Assembly: GCF_964355755.1 (NCBI RefSeq)
Contig: NC_092678.1
Span: 13,366,922-13,430,921 of the forward strand
Origin: Antedon mediterranea
Taxonomy: Eukaryota; Echinodermata; Crinoidea; Comatulida; Antedonidae
Reading direction: 5' to 3'
Length of the DNA stretch: 64,000 bases
The position numbers were made by a program, and so were the translations under genes. The notes under the pieces were generated by a model. It saw only the letters and a program-made list of their open reading frames with translations, made no database searches and had not been told where the DNA came from. Below are positions 11,735 through 20,621 of the stretch, in pieces (within the stretch, counting starts at the first letter, position 1; each line of letters begins with the position of its first letter).

Positions 11735-13413
11735 AACCGAAACCAACACAAAGGCAATACCCCTGTCAACTGTAACGGAGTACCAACTAAAGACCCCGTC
11801 ATTATTTCTAAAGCATTTAATGATTTTTTTTGTCGAAATCGGACCCTCCCTTGCTAACAAAATCCCTCCCAGCAATGTTTCTTTCAAAGAATTTCTTCCT
11901 CAACCAAATCCGAAATCAATGTTCTTAACCCCCGTCCTAGAAGATGATATCATAAGAATTATCTCCTCCTTCGATAACAATAAAGCTCCTGGTACTGATG
12001 ATTTCCATACTAAAGCCATTAAACATGTTATAAACCTTATCTCCCTTCCCTTGTGTCACATTTTTAATCTTGTCCTCTGCAAAGGTGTTTTTCCGAACAG
12101 GTTGAAGCTGGCGCGCGTTACCCCTGTTTACAAATCTGGCCCCAAATCCAACCTTTCTAACTATCGTCCTATCTCCATCCTGTCAATCTTTTCGAAAGCC
12201 TTGGAAAGAATTATCTATGATAGAACATTTTCATTTATCAGCAAACATAACATCCTCTTCAAGAGACAATATGGCTTTAGAAAAGGACATAACACCTCCA
12301 TGGCTTTGATCGACCTCACTAACAAAATTATTCATGCATTCGAAAATCGTCAATTTGGAATCGGACTTTTCATCGACCTTTCCAAGGCTTTCGACACGAT
12401 TGATCATAATATTCTTCTTTTTAAATTGTCTCACTATGGAATCCGAGGACCCACCTTAAACGTTTTCAAAAGCTATCTCACTAACCGCTCCCAATGTACT
12501 AAATATTTTAACTCTATTTCTAATTTTTGCCCTATCACCTGTGGCGTTCCCCAGGGCTCCTTACTTGGCCCGCTTCTGTTCACCTTTTACATTAATGATA
12601 TCCACCGAACCTCAAACCTGCTAAATTTTTTTCTATATGCTGATGACACTACAGTTTTTCATGCCAACAAAAATATCCAAACTTTTTTTGACACCTTTAA
12701 TACCAACGTTATCCCCTTGTCCCAGTACTTTATTGCCAACAAACTCTCCCTCAATCATAATAAATGTAGTTACATCCTATTCGGAACCCCGCAGTCGACT
12801 AGAGGTATTGATGTGTCCCCACTTAAAGTCGTTATGGATAATCAAGAAATCCCCTCTGTTAAGTATAATAAATTTCTTGGCATTATCATCGACAACTCTC
12901 TCTCATGGAAACCCCATATCCAAGAAATTGAGAACAAAGTGTCTAAGAACCTTGGGATCATTTCTTCCTTCCTCCCAACTAATATTCTCAGGACCCTTTA
13001 TTGCACACTCATCCTTCTTTATTTGAGCTATGGTAACATTGTCTGGGCCAACACTTACCCTTCAAACATCATTAAACTCTCTATCCTACAAAAAAAAAGC
13101 TATCAGGACTATATCTGGCGCTCATTCACTGTCACATTCCTCCCACTTATTCTCCAAACTCAATCTTCTCAAACTCTCGGACATTAACATATCCCAGCAA
13201 GGTGTCTTTGTTTTTTTGGCCACTCACTCACTTCTCCCTTGCCATCTTAACGACCTTTTCGCTCCTAATAATACGGTTCATAAATATTATACTAGAACAA
13301 GAAATAACATATGTATCCCTAACCATAACACCAATTATTTTCAACATAGCATTAGATATTCTGGACCTCTATTGTTTTATCAATTTACCGCTATTCATTC
13401 AATAATAACATAA
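11735..13413 (+). pseudogene. LINE E reverse transcriptase
   Basis: The long frame 11,820-13,187 (455 codons) encodes a complete RT palm: NKAPGTDDF, VTPVYKSG, YRPISILSIFSKALE, QYGFRKGHNTSMALI, FIDLSKAFDTIDH, CGVPQGSLLGPLLFT, FFLYADDTTVF and NKFLGIIIDNSLSW. Two frame breaks are visible. One is at the T-run near 11,830 (upstream coding KAFNDFF lies in another frame). The other is near 13,100, after which the C-terminus (ISGAHSLSHS...) continues to 13,413 in another frame. The catalytic Asp and Asp-Asp are intact. This was probably a young insertion when it split element F. Confidence 0.85.
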
Positions 13414-13680
13414 CAAATTACCTTTTGTCTCATTACTGATCGATCTGTTTGATATGGTCGTTGTTTCCATGTTCCGTGACTTGCTATCTTTATTAATCAA
13501 TTGTCATCATATTCGCTAAATGCCATGCAGCTGTACTTTTTTCTGTTCTTTTTTTATTTTTTATTCCAACTTTTATCTACTGGTTTTATATATATTTTGT
13601 ATTTCTTTATTGTTTAATTAATTTATTTTCTTTGTTTATATATTTTTTTTTCTTCTCTTAATTTAAATATTTTGTAAAGG

Positions 13681-13716
13681 CAATCCCGTCACAAGATTGT
13701 AATCTTTTTGGGATTT
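13681..13716 (+). repeat. 3'-UTR stem-loop of LINE E
   Basis: The segment has outer AATCCC/GGGATT arms and an inner AGATT/AATCT arm. The same element is at 59,350-59,386 on the opposite strand next to a related RT remnant. The structure is probably the RT recognition hairpin (inference from CR1/L2 elements). Confidence 0.65.
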
Positions 13717-13795
13717 GCCTTCGTCCATTTTCTTGTTTTATCACTTGTCATTTTGTTTTTGTTACTTTTGTCTTTTGGACGTGAATAAATGTTCC

Positions 13796-13823
13796 TTGAA
13801 TTGAATTGAATTGAATTGAATTG
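13796..13823 (+). repeat. (TTGAA)n microsatellite tail of LINE E
   Basis: Five tandem TTGAA units plus a partial one directly precede the right target duplication ACTTGG. This is the template-jumping tail left at LINE integration. Confidence 0.85.
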
Positions 13824-13829
13824 ACTTGG

Positions 13830-15490
13830 TACTTCTTTCGTTCTCCAAATTTCCTCAAACAGTCTATGTACATGGTCGACGAATACTGGGTTCTCTGTGG
13901 CGACTTGCAACATTTCAGAAGCGACATCTATGGTAGCTTTGCGACGTTTTAGATGTCCGATTGCATCAATAATTTCTTTCTTGGACGGAGGTTCATTGTC
14001 TATCTCAAATTCTGGTTGTCTCAGGTTGATAATATATTCTGGAGGTGTGCTAATTTCATCTGGGATTTTAAGGCTAGATTGGTCTGGATTAAAGTGATCT
14101 TTAAAGTGTTCACGTAATCCAGGACATTTTATAGGCTTTGGTGCTTTTCTTATAACATCACCATGCTCCTTAGCTTTTCTCCATAAATCAAATATTTTTC
14201 TATTTTGGTGGGCTTAATTTAACTTGCTTGCTTTTTCATACAAATATTCATTCCGTAGTTCCTTCACCCTTATCTTAATTGCTTTCTGCATAGCCTTGAT
14301 CTCCTCTTCTTTGTAGGTAACTGTGCTTTTGTTAATATTCTTTCTTTCTTTTATAAGCTGTTGTAGTCTTTCATCACCATCCCAGGGATGAGAATTTTGG
14401 TTTCTTTTTTTCTTCGGGACTTCTTCAACTGCCTTATTTAGCACTGCCATAAGTGTTGTATAGCGCTCAGTTGATGTAGTGGTTGTTGTCTTTTCAGGAG
14501 AAGTAATTTTATTAATTTCTTCTTCTATCTTTGTTTTAACATTATTTCTTACTTCTCGATCTTTAAGTTTACTCATGTTGGCTCTCTTGCTCTGTTTTTT
14601 CTTTTTATGCTTCTTCCACCTGGCTGCTTTGTTGGCTGGTGTTGTCATATTACTCACAAGGATTCTATGATCCGACGAAAGATAATAGTTGTTATAGACT
14701 CTTGTGTCAGTAACATACTTCCTCAACCAGTGATCACATATGTTGTAATCTAGTATTTTCTTTGTAACACCATCGTTGCTTTGCCAAGTGATCCGATGAA
14801 CGTTTGGATGGTCAAACCAGGTGTTCAGTATGCATAGCTTGAAGTCAGAGCAGTAGTTGATGAGTCTTGTGCCATTGTCGTTACTAATGTCATCTGTGTC
14901 TTGAAATCTATGTAGGTTTCCATCAAAGAGTGATTTCTGGTTGTTATTGTTGATGTTGCGTTAAAGTCTCCCATCAGTAAGAGTTTTGTGTTGTTCTCGA
15001 CTCTTGTTACTTTGGAGAGTTTTGCATAGAAAATATCCTTTGATGATTCTGAACCGGATTCCGTAGGAGAGTACGCAGACACAATTCTTAATTTACAATT
15101 TTTTATTGTGACGTCTATTGCCATTAGACGTTCATAAACATAATAAACATTAGACACTTTGATATGGGGTGACTGTTTGATGGCAATAGCAACCCCATAC
15201 ATCTTTTTGATTTTCAGTCCAGTCCAGTATACATTGTAGCCCTCATGTGAGATTGCACCGGTACCAATCCGTCTCACTTCCTGCATACACATGATGTCAA
15301 GGTTTGCTGCTTTAATTTGAATGAGGGTTTCATGTAGTAAGAAGTCATCGGATGGTGTAGCTGCCGCTAATGACAAAAGTCGCTGCTGAATGCCATGAGC
15401 CGCAATAAAATGTCGCCGAAAGTGGCACTCCCGGCGTTCCATAACAACGGCGGAGTAATTACGGGGGGTTTCCCTCTGGTAAGCTAGCAT
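13830..15490 (-). pseudogene. RTE-like LINE F, endonuclease and linker (5' of the nested insertion)
   Basis: Block 15,490-14,825 is an APE endonuclease: LDIMCMQEVRRIGTG, GVAIAIKQS, LRIVSAYSPTE and LLMGDFNAT. Block about 14,800-14,214 contains SSDHRILVSN and a very basic stretch (KKHKKKKQSKR). Block about 14,213-13,830 contains REHFKDHF, KKEIIDAIGHLKRRKAT and RLFEEIWRTKEVPS, where it is interrupted by LINE E. A frameshift lies near 14,825 and an in-frame TAA near 14,214. The arrangement EN, basic linker, RT in one ORF is RTE-like. Confidence 0.85.
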
Positions 15491-15660
15491 GTGGTGCGAC
15501 CGCGGAGTGATTAGTCGGGGTTTCCTCTCTGATGATGGTGCGTGCCGATCGTGTGACCTGAGACTACATAGCGGGGCTTCCCCTTTTATATGCCTACACG
15601 TTCCGTGTTATTTTGTGTATCATTGCGACATTTTACGCACTTGTAAACTATTTTTTAACG
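15491..15660 (-). other. Probable 5' region of RTE element F
   Basis: The sequence is GC-richer and contains a GAGG(G)AAACCCC motif followed by ACTCCGC, twice about 60 bp apart, consistent with a short 5'-UTR tandem repeat. No ORF is supported. Confidence 0.4.
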
Positions 15661-16097
15661 CCGTGGCTAAAGATACGGTACCGTATTCTAACTTCGTGTG
15701 ACAAAAACTAAATGTTATTATTATTGAAAAGCCAAAACATGTTGATTTTAATTCTAGAATACAAAAAACCGTTTCAAAAGAGGCCTAGGCCTACTTACTA
15801 CGTACTATGACCTCATTATATGAGTTTGTGTAGGGAAAGCGATGCCAGGCTGGGGCCAGCTGCATGTGTGCGCTGATTTCTGTGGCTCAGACCTGGGGCT
15901 ACTGTCTAAAAATCATAGTATTTGAGGGCCCCTTTATTGTCCGCATTTGCTTGTTGTTTATGGTCACCATTGTAAACAAAGTTTAATAAAAAATATAGGC
16001 CTAAATGCCATTTGGAATAAAAATAAAACCCTCATCAACGCACACACATCCATGCAGCCTGGCGCGCGCGGGCCGACAGGAATTCTCTACATACAAC

Positions 16098-16933
16098 CAA
16101 AGAATATATATCACAAGAATGAGTAATCCGCGATTTTCCCTGTAACAGTAATATTGTCCATGTGGTAGGGCGCCGCCGTAAGTGTGGATGTATCTGGGAT
16201 GTATACAACTTTTTGTGACGGTTTCAATAATCAAAGGTTAGACCATCGGTAGTATTTTCATGATAAAAAATGTTATCAACTGCATGCCAACATCATGTTA
16301 AATACTATTTGGATATTTAATTGTTCGTTTTATGCAATTTATTTAGTAAAAACTGCCGTATAAACAGTTTGCTTTATCAACCGGGCGCTACGATAGCGTG
16401 ACCGGGCGTGTTGGTGTTTACGCGTTTTCACGAAGGATAGTTTAATAATATTCCTATATTTAACTTGTTTCTGGTAAAACAAATAAATGTTAATGACATT
16501 TAACATTTTATCCTATTAATAACATGTATTTTATACTAATTTATATCATAAAAACAATACTTAATTTACCGGGCGTAGAGTAGTACACGGCAATGGTAAA
16601 GAATAGGCCATGTTGAGTAACGATTCGTTGATTTTTGGTGTTGCTGTGTTCACCTTTTTTGTGAACTAACTTAGCATGTTAGTAAATAATTGTCTGTAAA
16701 AGTGAATGTACACTAGTTTGTTAATAAATATGTATTATAAAATAGTTTACAATTGCAAAAACTATTATCATAATTCTATTTAATGTGACATGTATAAAAT
16801 CTATTAAATCAAGTCTTATTTAGTATGTATACATCCGCCCTTATGAGGGCGGGCATCACTCACCGGAGCTCTCTGTTACAAATTTCTCATGCAAAAATCG
16901 CGGAATACTCATTCTTGTGATATATATTCTTTG
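16098..16933. mobile_element. Non-autonomous DNA transposon 'CAAAG', copy 1 (7-bp TSD)
   Basis: The 836-bp element is flanked by ATACAAC (16,091-16,097 and 16,934-16,940). About 41-bp terminal inverted repeats begin CAAAGAATATATATCACAAG and include CCGCGATTTT. There is no transposase ORF. Copy 2, in the opposite orientation, is 51,941-56,399 with different 7-bp flanks (CTATAAT). With its nested insertion and one duplication copy removed, copy 2 is 835 bp, so the element length is confirmed. A 7-bp duplication fits few superfamilies (some P-like or Dada-like elements); unassigned. Confidence 0.85.
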
Positions 16934-16940
16934 ATACAAC

Positions 16941-17152
16941 CAAAGATAGTGTAGCACTATTTGATGGGTGTCACGAAACCTAAGACCACGAAAGCTAAGA
17001 CCCCCTAAGACCTAAGATCATGAAAGCTCTTTGATACAACAGACGCGATATGAAAAAAAAATCAAAAGTCCTTATACGATGACGTCACACACGTACCAGC
17101 ACCCAATTGGCTGATTATGACGTAATGCAATTTTACCGTACCTTTAGTAAAC
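16941..17152. repeat. Short irregular CTAAGAC repeats
   Basis: Around 16,975-17,030 the words CCTAAGACC, GCTAAGACC and CCTAAGATC alternate with CACGAAAG or CATGAAAG. CTTTGATACAAC occurs at the element boundary (16,930) and again at 17,031. The region looks like a local tandem duplication next to the insertion site. Confidence 0.4.
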
Positions 17153-17483
17153 AGAAGTTAGAATATGGTACCGTATCTTTAGCCACAGCGATAATAATAT
17201 GGAGCCCATGTCATTTGTATTCCTGCTGCTGTATGTAAGCTAGGCGGTCTAGGCTAGTAGTAGAATAGGATTAGTAAGCCTATAGATAAAGGTAGCCTCG
17301 CCTAACTAACAGGACTAGGCCCTAGGGTAGAGATACCCCTACTAGGGTAGAGAGACTTAAATAATATAGGCCTACTATATTAGGCCTCCTAGGTCAGTAG
17401 GCTTGAAGTCTGGAGAGAAAGCAAATTAGTATTACTTCTACTCGCGAAATAAACTACGTACGTATGAGTACGCGCCTATACAC

Positions 17484-17700
17484 TTACACTCTTAAAAAAA
17501 ATCACCTTTTATGGACAACACAATGGATGGCACACTACTGCAATAAAATCACCTATTGTGGACAAAAAAGTCACCTATTTTGGACAGCCAATTATGAAAG
17601 TTACCTATTTTGGACAAACAACAGCGCCCTCTAGTCCTTATTATGGACAGAAAGTAACCTATTATATGGACAGGAAAGTAACCTATTGTGGACAGATTTC
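17484..17700 (+). repeat. Degenerate array of CACCTATTTTGGACA-type units
   Basis: About eight units of the form (T)CACCTATT(T/G)TGGACA(A/G) at 20-40 bp spacing are joined by short variable spacers, one containing GCGCCCTCTAG. The small frame through it (17,558-17,755) is repetitive and not a credible gene. A related array with TATTTTGGAAA and GCGCCCTCAA is at 41,265-41,605. Confidence 0.7.
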
Positions 17701-17755
17701 TCCAACCCTATTGTTTTTATTGGAGTCTTTGTTTTTTTTAAATCATCACCAATGA

Positions 17756-19503
17756 TTATGTATGTTTCTCGTATAGAATCTAGTATAGAAATTGACAAAT
17801 GTTAAACGCTCAAAAGACTGAACGATGCTCTAATTTTATTAGAAATTTATTTTGCGAATTTTAACTTTTGACACGCAATTTTGCGTACGTAAGTAGTATT
17901 AGATATATATTTTTCGTGGACCTGACCGTACAGTAATGTGATGCCATCATCATTTGGAGCCTTACAAAAATGTTGGTATCTATTTAATATTATAAATATT
18001 TGTATAATTAATATTAGTACTTTGGAATTATTTCCTATTTAAGCTATTTATTATCTGACTTGAACGACAACACATTGTGATAAATTGATAGTACAAATAA
18101 TGAAGAAATTCATTTTTTTTCTCTTTTGTGAGGTTCACTCACCTTTATTTCATTTACATGATTAAAATTGTCTTGTTAAACTATCTTATTTGTGATCTTA
18201 TTTGTGTTCGAGCTTGTGTTTGAGTAGAGAGGCTATAAACTCAGGGAAGGAAAATGTAGTATCCTCCCTTTTCACCAAGATAAGATGGATGGTATGAAAA
18301 CAAGTGGAATGCAGTAGGTTGAAAGTTAGTTATTTAGAATGATAGCATGAAATGGTATATTTAATGGAAACCGTAAGGTTAGAGTCCATACACGGTGCAA
18401 GTCCAAGATGCAATTTTGGCTATGTGTGTATGTGACACGCTTCATACCCGATGTCATCTTAGTACAACTACTACTTACAATTTGTATTTACGGTATAACA
18501 TATTGCAAATATATAAAAATATATAGAAGTATATATATTGAAAAAATACACATACCTATAGATTAAATTGATACGATATAAAATATTGCAAATATAGAAA
18601 AATATATATGTTAAACAAATACCAATACATACAGATTATATTGACATGCTACATGTATTTGAACTATTGTCATCTTAAAAATGTATATATGATGCCTATA
18701 TAAACAGATTTTATGTTAATATACAGGGTTTGTGTCCATTATGATAAGGTAAGAAAGAAAAAGGAATCAATAAAATAATTAAATTATTAACATCAAGTCT
18801 TTTGATAGTTTTAATAGTTTATCTTTTAACTTATTCGTCCTTTTCTTCTGAGCCTATGTAAATTATGCATAAAATCATTTGTTAATAAATGCTTTAATTC
18901 ATAGTAAAATAATCTACAAATTTTTTTGATTCCTGATTTTGTTTCTTTTCTTTTCTTATTACTAAACACGATTTATAAATGCAAAAAGTAAATGGGTATC
19001 CTAGTTAGTTAGTGACACACAAGTGAAGTTTCAACGCAAATGAAATTATTATGCAATAGTATGATTGCAACTGCATTTTTTGTTTGTTTTTAGTGCCAAT
19101 GTTGTGTGAACTCGACTCTAAACACATAAAAGGCTCCTACATGCATAAATACTATTCATTTTATGTTCAACTATCCGAGAGAGTTGGTAAACAACCTTTT
19201 TAAACCAGCTTGATGATTTTTTTAAATATAACCGATGTGCTGCATCAGCTGAGATTTTGCTAATTTGATAGATAATTTTGATGTTTTGACTTTGATGAGT
19301 ACATAGGTCTACATGATTTCTTATAAAGTGACTTGCCATAATAATATTTATATTCATGAAATAATGGGTATGCTAGTAGGTTAGTGACACGTCCCGAGTT
19401 AATTTTCAACACAAAAAGTAAATGATTATGCGATAACTTATTTATTGTAACTTAAAGACCCCTTCCCTGCAATTTTGGACGTTTTCTTTAAATTAATACA
19501 TAT
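17756..19503. other. AT-rich intergenic DNA, nothing recognised
   Basis: No supported ORF, RNA gene or terminal repeat was found. A diverged direct duplication of about 80 bp (ATATTGCAAATATA core) lies at about 18,498-18,650. The minor frame at 19,118-19,357 shows no homology by eye. Confidence 0.5.
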
Positions 19504-19899
19504 TGTAACGTTTCCCTGCCTCGTTGTAATGCGGGTTCGGCGTCGGTGTTATTCCGACGACGATAAGTAAGTAATATCACGTACAGAAGCACAAACTACA
19601 ATCCGTTACGAATTCAGGAGATGTTTTATTCTTTTTTTACAACTGATAATACAGTACACAATAGAAATGATATTCGTATGCCCTACCTAATAATTGCGTG
19701 TAACTTCAGGTACAAAGTAATTCCTAGTATGGATTGGATCAGATAGTTTTAAAACTTATGACTCTTCCGGTTCAAGGTTGGAGCTCCACTGCCTCACATG
19801 TGGGTTTCTTCCTCCTTTAGATTACAAATCCACCCACCAATCAGAAGCCTCCTAAGAGGACTATTCCATAACAATAAGAGGGGTATCAAAATCGTTACA
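19504..19899 (-). repeat. 3' LTR of the Gypsy element
   Basis: 396 bp, read on the plus strand from TGTAACGTTT to ATCGTTACA. It is essentially identical to 25,570-25,965; one visible difference is GGGTTCGG against GGGGTCGG. Immediately inside (19,900-19,916, minus strand) is the polypurine tract GGGAGGGGGGCAG. Confidence 0.93.
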
Positions 19900-19916
19900 C
19901 TGCCCCCCTCCCAGAA
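19900..19916 (-). other. Polypurine tract of the Gypsy element
   Basis: On the minus strand GGGAGGGGGGCAG abuts the 3' LTR, the normal place for the plus-strand DNA primer. Confidence 0.75.
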
Positions 19917-20040
19917 CGATTCGTCCCCTGAATCGTCAATAAAAAAATATCAAAAACAAAATCAAACAAACAAAACTTAGACAGAGGGTCTACTATGCCT
20001 CTGCCGCATTCCTTAAGGGATTAAAAAAAAAAACAACTAA

Positions 20041-20547
20041 CTAATCCAACAAGTACTCTTCTGTCACTTCCTCCACTAGGCTGACACTTCCATCTCGGTA
20101 ATGTGTGAGTTTCTTCTTTTTGATTACTTTCGTAACCCGATCCGCAACCCTCTTTTCCAAGAAACCAGTACCATCCGATGTCAGGGCCTCTCGGGTCTCA
20201 TCAGATAGGAAAGCGGGCTTTCCCTTTGAGACTCGACGGACTTTCTTCGGCACCGGGTCTTCTCCCTTCACCATCTCGTCCAACAATGACTGCGAACCTG
20301 GCGACAGTTCAATTTCCGGTAAGGTGACACGTAACTCAGCCTCTTCCGCCGGGCCTGGTCGCCCCCGCAATCCACCGGAATGAGAATACAGGTGGTTCCT
20401 GGTTTCGTGCCGGTCCAAAGCAGACCTTTCCCTAAACCGTCCACCGCAAAACTGGCAAACAAAATCCCTTGGGTGTTTCGTTTCCCGGTGCCCACGTAGT
20501 GCCGTCACAGTAGGAAACTCGGATTTGCACTCTTTACATTCTTTCAT
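20041..20547 (-). CDS. Accessory C2H2 zinc-finger ORF of the Gypsy element
   Basis: A 168-residue intact frame lies downstream of pol, where some Gypsy elements carry env. Residues 1-25 form a C2H2 finger (CKECKSEFP...HRETKH), and residues 30-53 a second (CQFCGGRFRERSALDRHETRNH). The rest is charged, with proline- and lysine-rich stretches (VPKKVRRVSKGKP, VIKKKKL) and an acidic tail (EEVTEEYLLD). There is no signal peptide or membrane segment, so it is not an envelope. It is probably a nucleic-acid-binding accessory protein, perhaps acting on the element's own LTR or RNA (inference). Gag and pol are broken but this frame is open. Confidence 0.75.
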   Translation of the reverse strand: MKECKECKSEFPTVTALRGHRETKHPRDFVCQFCGGRFRERSALDRHETRNHLYSHSGGLRGRPGPAEEAELRVTLPEIELSPGSQSLLDEMVKGEDPVPKKVRRVSKGKPAFLSDETREALTSDGTGFLEKRVADRVTKVIKKKKLTHYRDGSVSLVEEVTEEYLLD

Positions 20548-20621
20548 CGTTCCAATCTGGAAATAAATAAAAAAAAAAAAAAAAAAATAACTATCCGGTC
20601 CGGCAGTTTCATTACACCGTA

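Larger units (their letters stand above)
11705..13823 (+). mobile_element. LINE E, 5'-truncated CR1/L2-like element nested in RTE element F
   Basis: This plus-strand insertion is bounded by ACTTGG duplications. It holds the RT and C-terminal region only, then a 3' UTR with a stem-loop at 13,681-13,716 and a tail of five TTGAA units (13,796-13,823). The short repeat tail and 3' stem-loop are typical of L2/CR1-group elements. A second member of the family lies at 59,279-59,750 on the minus strand with the same 3' stem-loop. Confidence 0.85.
15665..17189. mobile_element. Inverted-repeat element carrying a nested 836-bp element
   Basis: About 36 bp at 15,663-15,698 (GTGGCTAAAGATACGGTACC core) recurs inverted at 17,153-17,189. 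No coding is present between them. Another transposon (16,098-16,933) lies inside. The superfamily is unknown and no clean target duplication was recognised. Confidence 0.55.

Noticed and set aside
17558-17755. 65-codon plus-strand frame with repeated KVTYFGQ
   Set aside because: A by-product of the CACCTATTTTGGACA repeat array.
19118-19357. 79-codon minus-strand frame
   Set aside because: AT-rich, no recognisable motif, no splice or repeat support.
20105-20383. Plus-strand frames opposite the zinc-finger ORF and across the Gypsy pol (for example 20,915-21,289 and 23,795-24,160)
   Set aside because: They are antisense shadows of the coding strand; none has a recognisable domain.
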